Assembly: GCF_001592755.1 (NCBI RefSeq)
Contig: NZ_LUKF01000006.1
Location: forward strand, 1-64,000
Source: Bdellovibrio bacteriovorus
Lineage (GTDB): Bacteria > Bdellovibrionota > Bdellovibrionia > Bdellovibrionales > Bdellovibrionaceae
DNA: 64,000 nt
Reading direction: 5' to 3'
Below are positions 43,443 to 52,076 of the stretch, piece after piece. The translations under genes and the position numbers were made by a program. How positions within the stretch are numbered: position 1 is the stretch's first letter; each line of letters starts with the position of its first letter. The notes beneath the pieces are model-generated. The model was not told where the DNA came from. It worked only from the letters and a program-made list of their open reading frames with translations, and did no database searches.

Positions 43443-44786
43443 CTACCCTTCGTTCTCAAGAACCATTGATCCGCCTTGGCCTCCGCCAATACAAAGTGTC
43501 GCCAAACCGAATTGAACATTTCTGCGCTTCATCTCTTTAGCCAAAGTAAGAACGATACGAGTTCCTGTTGCCCCCACAGGGTGACCGAAAGCGATCGCTC
43601 CGCCGTTCACATTCAAGATGTCATCACGGATTTCGCCCACTTTGGAAGTTAAGCCTAATTTTTCTTGAGCAAATTTGTCAGAATCCATAGCTTTTTGGCA
43701 GGCCATGACTTGGGCTGCGAATGCTTCGTTCAACTCGACAAGTCCCATGTCTTTCATTGAAAGACCCGCACGCTTTAATGCCAACGGCGAAGAGTACGCA
43801 GGACCTAATCCCATGCGCTCGGGCTCTAGCCCCGCAAAACCATAAGAACGGATTGTTGCAAGTGGCTTGTAACCTAAAGAGTCCGCTTTTTCACGCGACA
43901 TCATCAGCACCATCGCTGCACCATCTGTGATCGGGCAAGAGTTCCCTGCAGTGATAGAACCTGTGGCTTTATCGAAGAATGGTTTCAACTTCGCCAAAGC
44001 TTCCATCGTTTGTGATTCACGAGGACCGATGTCGTCAGAAACGACTTCTTTGTATTCAGGAGACAGATACACCGGAGTGATCTCTTCCTTCATACGTCCT
44101 TCTTTCATCGCTTGCGCCGCCCTTAAGTGTGAGCGCAAAGCAAACTGATCTTGCATATCGCGAGACAAGCCCCACTCTTTTGCTAAGATCTCTGCCGTTT
44201 GTCCCATGTTGATGCCGACGAAAGGATCTGTCAGACCTAGCATCACAGAGATTTGCGGGAAGTGCTCGTCACGCATATTTCCTTGCAACAAAGCTTTGAT
44301 CTGATTCATGTCTGCTTTGAAAAGCTTCCACAACAAAGGCAAAGCCTGCTTCGGACCTTTCGCAGCGAAAAGACCGTCATAGATGTCTTGGAATTTTTTT
44401 GGAAGAAGCGTCGGCATTTGCGACATGCTTTCTGTACCACCCGCAAGAACGACATCCATTGTTCCTGATTTGATTTTTTCGTAACCGTTAGAAATAGATT
44501 CCAAAGCGGAAGCACAGTTTCTATGCACAGTGTACGCTGATGTTTTCAAAGGAATGCCTGAGTTCAAAGCAACAACGCGAGAAATATTAACGGCATCAGG
44601 AGGATTTCCGGTGTTGCCGATAATCACTTCGTCAACACTGTTCACATCAAGATTTGTTTTTGCGATGAGTTGTTTTAAGGCAGTTTTTCCAAGTTCTGCC
44701 GGATGAACTTTTTTAAGTTTTGTCCCTGCTTTTGCGAATGGTGTACGAACCCCTTCAACAAGAACCACATCACGTGGTGATTTCAT
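43443..44786 (-). CDS. fadI: Acetyl-CoA acyltransferase (3-ketoacyl-CoA thiolase)
   Basis: A 447-residue thiolase with nucleophile Cys in VHRNCASALES (about residue 90), the NGGAIAFGHPVGATGTR active-site His motif, and the second catalytic Cys in TLCIGGGQG. The extra length in the loop domain (around residues 130-170) resembles FadI rather than FadA. It cleaves 3-ketoacyl-CoA in the last beta-oxidation step. The ribosome site AAGGAG is strong. The fadJ-like gene follows beyond element B. Confidence 0.92.
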   Translation of the reverse strand: MKSPRDVVLVEGVRTPFAKAGTKLKKVHPAELGKTALKQLIAKTNLDVNSVDEVIIGNTGNPPDAVNISRVVALNSGIPLKTSAYTVHRNCASALESISNGYEKIKSGTMDVVLAGGTESMSQMPTLLPKKFQDIYDGLFAAKGPKQALPLLWKLFKADMNQIKALLQGNMRDEHFPQISVMLGLTDPFVGINMGQTAEILAKEWGLSRDMQDQFALRSHLRAAQAMKEGRMKEEITPVYLSPEYKEVVSDDIGPRESQTMEALAKLKPFFDKATGSITAGNSCPITDGAAMVLMMSREKADSLGYKPLATIRSYGFAGLEPERMGLGPAYSSPLALKRAGLSMKDMGLVELNEAFAAQVMACQKAMDSDKFAQEKLGLTSKVGEIRDDILNVNGGAIAFGHPVGATGTRIVLTLAKEMKRRNVQFGLATLCIGGGQGGSMVLENEG

Positions 44787-44976
44787 GCAATTCTCCTTAA
44801 TTGATATAAGCCATTAAAATCATATGTCTTTTCGGTTGTTCCACCAAATATAAATAGCAAGAAAATGAGGCAGATCTGGACCTGACGCACTGCACTCTTT
44901 GGTGGCAAGAACCCGAAAGCCTTATCCAGCTTGAAGAAGAGCTAAGAAAATAGAAGCCGAACTCTAGAAGTGAGGA

Positions 44977-45027
44977 AGGGTCAACTAGACCCTAAAGAAA
45001 AAAGGCTCACTTTAATCGCGAGCCTTT
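44977..45027 (-). terminator. Terminator (with an extra hairpin) of the secreted-protein gene
   Basis: AAAGGCTC/GAGCCTTT (45001-45008 with 45020-45027) is followed on the minus strand by a T-rich run. Just beyond, AGGGTC/GACCCT (44977-44993) forms a second short hairpin. Together they terminate the gene ending at 45055. Confidence 0.75.
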
Positions 45028-45054
45028 CTATAGCTTGAACGACAGACTGGTGTA

Positions 45055-45720
45055 CTAGTCTCTAATGACCGGATTTAAGAAGAACACACTTTGCCAGAAA
45101 AGACGCGTGTGTGCATAGTTCATCGCAGGGAAGTCTTCCTTAGAAAAAATAGACGAGACGAAAAAACGTGTAAGATCACTTCGGAATTCCGTCGATAAAG
45201 GGTCAATCGCTGAATAGACGATTTCGTGAATCACCAGCGCGACTTTATTCACATCATCCAAACGCTGCCACATCGCTCGATCAATGCGTATGACATTCAC
45301 GCGACGCTCAGCCAGTTGCACAAGCTGATATCCTTGCCAACGGCCATCAAGAAACGTGTCATCGGCCGTCAGTGCCAACGGTCCTTCCACCAACTGCCAC
45401 TGCAAACGACGAGCGGTATTATACAAACGCATCATCACTTCGGGAGAGAACTGATTTAACTCCAGCAGCTTAAGATAGATTTTCTCTCGCGGGAACGAAG
45501 CGGGAAACGCACGAAACACCACTTCTTTTTTCAATCCAAAAACAAAAGGTTTCTTCGCGGGAAGATAAGCGTCGTAAGGAGTCCGTTCCAATAAATCTAA
45601 AAGATAAGCTTTGTTACCAACAACAATACCCTTGCCACCATTGCTTTCACGATTTTCTAGCGGCCCCGCCATCGCAGCTAGTGAAAACATCATTATGAAA
45701 AAAAGGACGAAAGTTTTCAT
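45055..45720 (-). CDS. Secreted protein with an HEIVY segment
   Basis: A 221-residue protein with a signal peptide (MKTFVLFFIMMFSLAAMA-GPL). The mature part contains VALVIHEIVYSA, an HExx-like segment without a second His in the HExxH position, so a zinc-protease role is not supported by the motif alone. It lies nine bases downstream of a TIGR02147-type regulator gene on the same strand, a common pairing in Bdellovibrio-like genomes. Confidence 0.75.
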   Translation of the reverse strand: MKTFVLFFIMMFSLAAMAGPLENRESNGGKGIVVGNKAYLLDLLERTPYDAYLPAKKPFVFGLKKEVVFRAFPASFPREKIYLKLLELNQFSPEVMMRLYNTARRLQWQLVEGPLALTADDTFLDGRWQGYQLVQLAERRVNVIRIDRAMWQRLDDVNKVALVIHEIVYSAIDPLSTEFRSDLTRFFVSSIFSKEDFPAMNYAHTRLFWQSVFFLNPVIRD

Positions 45721-45729
45721 GGCTGTCTC

Positions 45730-46527
45730 CTAAGTTTTATCAATTAAGGGGTAAAGAGAAATACTGAGTTGATAAATCTGATCTTTTTCATCACAGTCGT
45801 CTAAGAATTGCCCGAGTTTACGACGGAACTGCTTGATCATTCTTTTGGCTTCCAGAAGTTTTTTTGCACTGGTGGCCATCATCATCGACGACTGATCTCG
45901 CTCTTCAAGAGTGAACTTTTCCAACGCTTGATGGGCACGCACTAATATTTCCGATTGCATTTTTCGATGCGCTTCCGAGGCGCGAGTTTCACTTAAAATA
46001 TCCGTGCTAAATCCTTCAGAGGAGTCCGTCCAACGCCCCTTCTCATCGATTTGCAGAAGCCCCACGCGCATCAATCGATCCCGACACTCTGTCGCTTGTT
46101 TCTCTGAGATTCCGATGGCTTTAGCCACCCATTTGAGATTGGGTTCAAAGCTCTTTAGCTTCATCAACTCAAGAACCTGATAATGAGTGATATCGGAAAT
46201 AATTCTAAAAGAGTCTTCTGAAATTTGTTTGTAAGGAACGATTTTCTTGGGAGTTACGGGAAGGGCTTTGCGACGGTATTTATTAGCTTCTAGAACCTTA
46301 TAGCGATCAATTTCCTCGCTGCTCAGGCGTAGTTTCTTACCAATACGCTCAACCAATTCTGGATGGACCGGGCGTTCATTGCGCAGAATCTTAGACAGTC
46401 GCGAGTTGTCGACATCAATAAACAAAGCAAATGATCGCAATGAATAACGAGGATTCACCTTTTTTTTGGCGTCAAATGTGAATCGCAGAAAGTCTACGAA
46501 ATCTTGGTTTTTCTTGCCGTCATTCAT
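45730..46527 (-). CDS. TIGR02147-family regulatory protein
   Basis: The frame opens at 46602. The ATG at 46527 (MNDGKKNQDFVDFLRFTF) is preferred because family proteins start this way; it gives 265 residues. The N-terminal region has an HTH_3-like segment YSLRSFALFIDVDNSRLSKI followed by RPVHPELVERIGKKLRLSSE. The C-terminal part carries a winged-helix-like GLLQIDEKGRW stretch typical of TIGR02147 proteins. These are likely DNA-binding regulators with many paralogues in predatory bacteria. A perfect palindrome upstream could be its operator. Confidence 0.85.
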   Translation of the reverse strand: MNDGKKNQDFVDFLRFTFDAKKKVNPRYSLRSFALFIDVDNSRLSKILRNERPVHPELVERIGKKLRLSSEEIDRYKVLEANKYRRKALPVTPKKIVPYKQISEDSFRIISDITHYQVLELMKLKSFEPNLKWVAKAIGISEKQATECRDRLMRVGLLQIDEKGRWTDSSEGFSTDILSETRASEAHRKMQSEILVRAHQALEKFTLEERDQSSMMMATSAKKLLEAKRMIKQFRRKLGQFLDDCDEKDQIYQLSISLYPLIDKT

Positions 46528-46542
46528 GGGGCCATATGAACC

Positions 46543-46585
46543 GTGCGTACAGACTCTTGTCAATAAGCGGGTACGTTTAACGTAC
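46543..46585. promoter_or_regulatory. Palindrome that may be an operator
   Basis: GTACGTTTAACGTAC (46571-46585) is a perfect 7+1+7 palindrome. A second related half-site GTGCGTAC lies at 46543-46550. Both sit just upstream of the regulator start (46527) and in the intergenic region shared with the divergent KH gene. Confidence 0.45.
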
Positions 46586-46718
46586 GCAAGTTCTGGAACC
46601 ACAAAGAAATTTCAGGGACAAATGTACTCGAAATCCGCTACAGATCTGCAATCTAGGAAAGACTCCCTCGAATTCTCGTTGCTAAAATGAAGCTTCAACG
46701 CTCACAAGGATAGGCATC

Positions 46719-47012
46719 GTGAATTCAAATACTGTTGCAGTCAGACGCAACTCTTCCCTGACCCGCGAAGAGGTTCGCACTCTTCTAGAAAGTCTTGTTC
46801 AAGCTTTAGTTCCTCACCCCGGAAGCATCCGTGTCAATTACACCCAAGCAGAAAGAACGACGATCTATCACATCGATTGCCCTAAAGAATGCATTGGGCA
46901 CCTCATTGGAGCTAAAGGCCGTACGGTCTCAAGTTTACGAACACTTCTCACAGCCATCACCGCAGGACATGGCTTTCGGTCCATTATCGAGATCCCCTTC
47001 TACGAAATATAG
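46719..47012 (+). CDS. KH-domain RNA-binding protein (KhpA-like)
   Basis: A 97-residue protein started by GTG with AAGGA upstream. The KH fold is seen in VNYTQAERTTIYHIDCP, the GxxG loop GAKG (residues 64-67) inside CIGHLIGAKGRTVSSLRTLL, and the last strand RSIIEI. The domain resembles KhpA/YlqC proteins, which bind RNA with KhpB. No KhpB is in the window. An N-terminal extension of about 25 residues precedes the domain. Confidence 0.85.
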   Translation: MNSNTVAVRRNSSLTREEVRTLLESLVQALVPHPGSIRVNYTQAERTTIYHIDCPKECIGHLIGAKGRTVSSLRTLLTAITAGHGFRSIIEIPFYEI

Positions 47013-47096
47013 ACGATTCGAGGGGTTTACCCCATGCGCCAAAGGCTCGATACGTTGACCCTTTCTGCCCCTCTCTGTAGAGTAATGGCACTTGTC

Positions 47097-47154
47097 GCAG
47101 GACTTTCCTAACCCCTTGAAATGGGTTGATAAATTCTCCAAAAGAAAGTCCTGC
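47097..47154 (+). promoter_or_regulatory. Structured leader of the malic enzyme gene
   Basis: GCAGGACTTTC (47097-47107) and GAAAGTCCTGC (47144-47154) form a perfect 11-bp outer stem. AACCC/GGGTT forms an inner stem inside the loop. The element ends about 35 bases before the likely TTG start, so it would sit in the 5' leader. Confidence 0.6.
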
Positions 47155-47189
47155 TTAACAGCTAAGCATTGGCAGGAAAGGGAGTATCC

Positions 47190-49517
47190 TTGGATACAAA
47201 AACAGAAACAAAAGCCGGCATCAGCAATCTAGATCAAGAGGCCCTTCATTATCACCAAATGGGCAAACCAGGAAAAATCGAAGTTATTTCTTCGAAACCC
47301 TGCATGACAGAAAAAGATCTGTCGCTGGCGTACTCTCCGGGTGTGGCGGCGCCTTGTAAAGTGATCGCCAAAGATCCTGCTAAAGTTTACGACTACACAG
47401 CCAAGGGAAATCTTGTCGCGGTGATCTCTAACGGCACGGCAGTTTTAGGTTTGGGAGACATCGGACCCCTGGCAGGAAAACCTGTCATGGAAGGTAAAGG
47501 GATTCTTTTCAAACAATTTGCCGGCATCGACGTCTTCGACATCGAAGTCTCTACGAAAGATGTTAACGAGTTCTGTAACGCCATTCGCGTTCTGGAGCCT
47601 ACTTTCGGTGGTATTAACTTAGAAGACATCAAAGCTCCAGAGTGTTTCGAAATCGAAGAGCGTTTGAAAAAAGAAATGAAAATTCCGGTTTTCCATGATG
47701 ACCAACATGGAACAGCCATCGTTTCAGGCGCCGCTCTTTTGAATGCCTGTGAAATCACGGGTCGTAAAATGCAAGACATCCGCATCGTAGTAAACGGCGC
47801 GGGAGCTTCTGCGAATTCTTGTGCGAAGATCTTTATTGCATTGGGTGCTCGTCGTGAAAACATCATCATGTGCGACTCTCAAGGCGTGATTTACAAAGGC
47901 CGCACCAACGGCATGAATAAATACAAAGAGTTCTTTGCTTCTGAAACCGAAGCGCGCACATTGAGTGAAGCTTTAAGAGGCGCTGACGTTTTCGTGGGCC
48001 TTTCTGTCGCGGGCGCTTTGACTCCGGAAATGCTCAAAGATATGGCCAAAGATCCTATTATCTTTGCAATGGCAAACCCAGAGCCTGAAATCACTCCTGA
48101 CAAAGCGCGCGCCGCTCGTCCGGATGCGATCATCGCAACAGGCCGTTCTGACTATCCAAACCAAGTGAACAACGTTCTGGGCTTCCCGTCTATTTTCCGT
48201 GGCGCCTTGGATACACGTTCCACACAAATCAACGAAGAGATGAAGCTCGCAGCGGTGCACGCTCTAGCTAAGTTGGCACGTGAAGATGTTCCCGACAACG
48301 TTTCTGCAACTTACGGCGGTAAGAGCTTTAAGTTTGGTCGCGAATACTTGATCCCAAAACCTTTCGATACGCGGGTGTTGTTGTGGGTGGCTCCGCAAGT
48401 GGCGAAAGCCGCAATGGATACCGGCGTCGCAACAAAAAACATTGAAGACTGGGATGCGTACCGCAATTCCCTAGAGGCTTTGCAAGGTCCTTCTAAAGTC
48501 TTTATCCGTTCGGCGATCAATCGTGTTCATCAAAACTCAGCAGCGGCTGGTGGCGAGCTTCCAAAAATCGTTTTCCCTGAAGGCACAAGCTCTAAAGTTC
48601 TTAAAGCCTTGGCGGTATTGGTTGAAGAAAAAATCTGTCAACCCATCCTTCTTGGCTATCCAGAACGCGTGAAAGAAAAAATCAATGCTTTGGATATTCC
48701 TGCATTGAAAAACGTGCCGGTGATTCATCCGTCGAATTATCCGAAATATTACGCGTACGTTGAAAAGCTTTACTCTTTAAGACAGCGCAAAGGCATCAAC
48801 TTGCGTGAGGCAGAGCGCCTCATGGCGGAACCAAATTACTTTGCTGCGATGATGGTTCACATGGGTGATGCTGACGGTATGGTCAGTGGTGCATCTATCA
48901 ACTATGCAGATGCCGTTCGTCCGATCTTACAAACTATTGGTGTTTACCAAAATGGCGTGCCTGCAGGTTTGAACTTTATTCTTCTTGAAGACAAGTTCTT
49001 GGTTCTTGCCGATACGACGGTGAACTTTAATCCGACAGCAGAACAGTGCGCCCAGATCGCCATTCAAGCGGCGAAAATCGTTGAATACTTCGGCATTGAA
49101 CCGCGCGTAGCAATGTTGAGTTACTCAAACTTTAGTGGTTCAGGCAGCACTCCAAGTAAAATGGCGCAAGCTGCAGACATCGTGAAGAAACTTCGTCCTG
49201 GCATCATGGTTGACGGCGATATGCAGGCGGATACGGCGGTCAATCCTGAAATCATGGAAAGACTTTTCCCATTCTCAGATCTTAAAGGCGGCGCCAATGT
49301 TCTGGTGTTCCCGAATTTAGAGTCTGCGAATATCGCTTACAAATTGATCCAACAAGTGGGCAAGGTGGAAGTGATTGGACCATTCTTGACGGGTGTCAGA
49401 CGTTCAGCGAACGTCCTGCAAAGAACAACGACGGTGGATGGCATCGTGAACTCTGTCGTATTCACGGCTCTTGAAGCTCAATTCATCAAAGAAGTTCTCA
49501 AGTCGCGTGGTAAGTAA
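47190..49517 (+). CDS. maeB: NADP-dependent malic enzyme with phosphotransacetylase-like domain
   Basis: A two-domain MaeB-type enzyme. The frame is open from a TTG at 47169, but a second TTG at 47190 has AAAGGGAG at ideal spacing and is preferred (775 residues). The malic enzyme half has LAYSPGVAAPC, KGNLVAVISNGTAVLGLGD, FHDDQHGTAI and the NADP motif VVNGAGASANSCAKI. The C-terminal half (from about residue 440) resembles phosphotransacetylase (KIVFPEGTS, YSNFSGSG) and is thought to be regulatory, binding acetyl-CoA. It decarboxylates malate to pyruvate and makes NADPH. Confidence 0.94.
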   Translation: MDTKTETKAGISNLDQEALHYHQMGKPGKIEVISSKPCMTEKDLSLAYSPGVAAPCKVIAKDPAKVYDYTAKGNLVAVISNGTAVLGLGDIGPLAGKPVMEGKGILFKQFAGIDVFDIEVSTKDVNEFCNAIRVLEPTFGGINLEDIKAPECFEIEERLKKEMKIPVFHDDQHGTAIVSGAALLNACEITGRKMQDIRIVVNGAGASANSCAKIFIALGARRENIIMCDSQGVIYKGRTNGMNKYKEFFASETEARTLSEALRGADVFVGLSVAGALTPEMLKDMAKDPIIFAMANPEPEITPDKARAARPDAIIATGRSDYPNQVNNVLGFPSIFRGALDTRSTQINEEMKLAAVHALAKLAREDVPDNVSATYGGKSFKFGREYLIPKPFDTRVLLWVAPQVAKAAMDTGVATKNIEDWDAYRNSLEALQGPSKVFIRSAINRVHQNSAAAGGELPKIVFPEGTSSKVLKALAVLVEEKICQPILLGYPERVKEKINALDIPALKNVPVIHPSNYPKYYAYVEKLYSLRQRKGINLREAERLMAEPNYFAAMMVHMGDADGMVSGASINYADAVRPILQTIGVYQNGVPAGLNFILLEDKFLVLADTTVNFNPTAEQCAQIAIQAAKIVEYFGIEPRVAMLSYSNFSGSGSTPSKMAQAADIVKKLRPGIMVDGDMQADTAVNPEIMERLFPFSDLKGGANVLVFPNLESANIAYKLIQQVGKVEVIGPFLTGVRRSANVLQRTTTVDGIVNSVVFTALEAQFIKEVLKSRGK

Positions 49518-50610
49518 TCTGATTTGGCTCTTCCTCAGGCTGGGCGCCACCTCTTTTGGTGGCCCTGCCGCGCACATCGCGATGATGGAGGAAGAGTTCG
49601 TTCATCGTCGTCAATGGCTGACACGAGAAAAATTCCTTCATCTTCTTGGCCTGACTCAACTCATTCCCGGACCTAACTCGACAGAAATGGCCATTCATAT
49701 CGGCTATACTCGCGCAGGTTGGAAAGGCTTTTTTATAGCCGGCCTTTGCTTTATCCTGCCTGCTTTCCTTTTGGTTTTAGGCTTGGCTGTGCTTTATCAG
49801 AAATACGCCAGCCTGCCCGACTTCCAAAGTTTTCTTCTGGGAGCAAAGTCCGTTGTTATCTCGGTGATCGCTCTCGCTCTGTGGCGTTTTTTAAAAAGCA
49901 GTTTTGAAGTTCAAAATGCACAGGATTTTTTTAAGGGCTCGTTCTGGAAAGAAAAACAAAACATCCTTCTTACTTTCATCTTTTTAGCCGCGCTTTACAT
50001 GAAGTCAAAAGACATTTCTGAAATCGTCATCCTTTTAAACTGTGGCTTGATTTCACTTTTTATTTCTCGCAGTCCTTCATTTCACACGCGAGAACTCGGA
50101 AGTTTATTTTGGGTGTTCGTTAAAATTGGCTCGCTTCTTTTTGGCAGCGGGTACGTCTTATTAAGCTTTCTGAAAACAGAGTTGATTGAAAAAAGAAACT
50201 GGATCACCGAAACGCAGCTCTTAGATGGAATTTTGGTAGGACAGTTTACTCCGGGCCCTGTCTTTACGACGGCGACTTTCTTAGGATATCTGACGGATGG
50301 ATTGAGTGGATCCGTCGTCGCCACAGTGGGCATCTTTTTACCTGCTTTCGTCTTTGTGGCGCTGACAATTCCTTTCTATTCAAGACTGGAATCCTCTTTG
50401 ACCGTGCGAATGATTTTAAATGGCGTGGTGGTGGGATCATTGGGCCTTCTCACCTTCACTCTTATAGCCTTAGGTCGGGATGTCTTTGCGAGCGGATTTT
50501 TGAGCGTTCTTGCTGTGGTTGCATTTTTAGCGATGATAAAAACGAAAACTCCCAGCTCTGTTTTGATTTTGTTAGGCGGATCTTTATCCTATTTTTTCAG
50601 CAAAATTTAA
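49507..50610 (+). CDS. chrA: Chromate-type anion transporter ChrA
   Basis: The open frame begins at 49471, but the part before 49507 only mirrors maeB. A GTG at 49507 gives VSNLIWLFLRLGATSFGGPA and an 11-base overlap with maeB. The protein (367 residues) is a long-chain CHR transporter with two homologous halves. The first carries FGGPAAHIAMMEEEFV, LTQLIPGPNSTEMAIHIGY; the second FGSGYVLLSFLK, GQFTPGPVFTTATFLGY. About ten to twelve spans are expected. The substrate may be chromate or another oxyanion. Confidence 0.9.
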   Translation: MVSNLIWLFLRLGATSFGGPAAHIAMMEEEFVHRRQWLTREKFLHLLGLTQLIPGPNSTEMAIHIGYTRAGWKGFFIAGLCFILPAFLLVLGLAVLYQKYASLPDFQSFLLGAKSVVISVIALALWRFLKSSFEVQNAQDFFKGSFWKEKQNILLTFIFLAALYMKSKDISEIVILLNCGLISLFISRSPSFHTRELGSLFWVFVKIGSLLFGSGYVLLSFLKTELIEKRNWITETQLLDGILVGQFTPGPVFTTATFLGYLTDGLSGSVVATVGIFLPAFVFVALTIPFYSRLESSLTVRMILNGVVVGSLGLLTFTLIALGRDVFASGFLSVLAVVAFLAMIKTKTPSSVLILLGGSLSYFFSKI

Positions 50611-50694
50611 CTTTGTCGGCACTGTCACATATGCTATCTTAAGTCTAGGAGCTCCAAGAATCGGAGTGACATACTTCAGGGAGGATTGTTTTAA

Positions 50695-51960
50695 TTGACT
50701 AATCAAGCCCATGTATCTGCCCAAGATAGAGTCATCGTCATCGGCGTCGGCTTAAAGACCGAACCACTCACCGAAATTAAAGAAAATCTGTTGGAACTTG
50801 AAGAACTCGTCTCTGCCGCTGGTGGCGAAGTCGTGGGTTCTATTATTCAAGTTTTACCTCAATGGAATCCCGCCACCTTGATCGGTACGGGAAAGGTTGA
50901 GGAAGTGGCCGAGATGGTCCGCGACAGTCGCGCGAACATCGTGGTCATGGACCACCAGCTTTCAGGTGTTCAACAGCGGAACTTAGCCCAAGTGGTGAAA
51001 GCTCGCGTGATTGACCGCAATCAATTAATTCTAGATATTTTCGCTCAGCGCGCGCAGACCTTTGAGGGAAAACTTCAAGTGGAGCTTGCACAGTTGCTGG
51101 ATCAGATGCCTCGTATGGTCGGCGCTTGGTTAGAATCCTTATCCCGCCAAGGTGGTGGTATCGGAACTCGTGGTCCGGGTGAAACGGCCTTAGAGAATGA
51201 CCGTCGTCGCATCCGCGAGCGCGTTGCGATCATTAAGAAAAAGCTTGAAGGTGTCCGTAAAAACCGCGCACAACACAGACAATCCCGTCGCCGTCACGAG
51301 ATCCCCTCTTTCGCTTTGATCGGTTACACGAACTCAGGCAAGAGCTCATTACTCAATCGTCTTACGGGCGCGCAGGTGATGGCAAAGAATCAGGTGTTTG
51401 CGACCTTGGATCCGACGACACGCAAGATTTTCTTACCTGACGGTCCTCCTGGTGTTGTCACTGACACGGTCGGATTTATTCGCAAGCTCCCCACACAGTT
51501 GATTGAAGCCTTTAAAGCAACGCTTGAAGAGTCTTCAGATGCTGACGTGCTTTTGCATGTGATTGATCTTTCTTCACCTAATATGGAACGCCAGGTGGAA
51601 GTCGTTGAAGCTTTAATTAAAGAATTCAACTGGCAGGATAAAAAGATCATCCACGTGTACAATAAGTGTGATGTCGCGCCTTTAGAAAGACAGTTTAGAG
51701 TGAAACACTATCCACGTGTCTTTGTCAGCGCTCTGACCGGACAGGGAATGGAGCAGTTGAAGAAACTCATGGCGCAAACTGTGAGCGAAATGCAGACGGA
51801 TGTGCAACTTTACTTCCCACGATCTGAAGAATACAAAATCTTTGATTTGGGACGAGAAGCACAGATCACTCGTAAAGAAACAGCGACCGAAGGAACGGTT
51901 TGTTATACTCAGCTGACTCCTTCGCTCTTGAATCGCTGGAAAGATTATATCGTAAAATAA
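50695..51960 (+). CDS. hflX: GTPase HflX
   Basis: The start codon is TTG with CAGGGAGGA about nine bases upstream; 421 residues. The N-terminal HflX domain has PATLIGTGKVEEV and RVIDRNQLILDIFAQRAQT, then the glycine-rich linker GGGIGTRGPGETALE. The G domain has G1 GYTNSGKSSLLN (about residue 210), the switch/G3 region DTVGFIRKLPTQLI, and G4 NKCD. HflX binds the 50S subunit and rescues or splits stalled ribosomes. A terminator follows. Confidence 0.96.
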   Translation: MTNQAHVSAQDRVIVIGVGLKTEPLTEIKENLLELEELVSAAGGEVVGSIIQVLPQWNPATLIGTGKVEEVAEMVRDSRANIVVMDHQLSGVQQRNLAQVVKARVIDRNQLILDIFAQRAQTFEGKLQVELAQLLDQMPRMVGAWLESLSRQGGGIGTRGPGETALENDRRRIRERVAIIKKKLEGVRKNRAQHRQSRRRHEIPSFALIGYTNSGKSSLLNRLTGAQVMAKNQVFATLDPTTRKIFLPDGPPGVVTDTVGFIRKLPTQLIEAFKATLEESSDADVLLHVIDLSSPNMERQVEVVEALIKEFNWQDKKIIHVYNKCDVAPLERQFRVKHYPRVFVSALTGQGMEQLKKLMAQTVSEMQTDVQLYFPRSEEYKIFDLGREAQITRKETATEGTVCYTQLTPSLLNRWKDYIVK

Positions 51961-51966
51961 GAAACG

Positions 51967-52001
51967 TCTGCTCCTGGAACACTCTTGGAGCAGATTCTTT
52001 T
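51967..52001 (+). terminator. Rho-independent terminator
   Basis: TCTGCTCC and GGAGCAGA form an 8-bp stem with a 12-base loop, followed by TTCTTTTC, directly after the hflX stop. Confidence 0.75.
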
Positions 52002-52076
52002 CATCAACTCGACCTAGGTCGCTAGATGTGCCCACTTTTTCCTTAATGTTCAGAGACACTCACCGATAAGGCCAAG

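Noticed and set aside
44861-44956. A 31-codon open stretch ending EEELRK before the secreted-protein terminator
   Set aside because: It reads like protein but has no start codon, being preceded directly by a TAG. It may be a remnant, but support is too thin.
45055-45720. Zinc protease based on HEIVY
   Set aside because: The second histidine of HExxH is absent, so no metalloprotease call was made.
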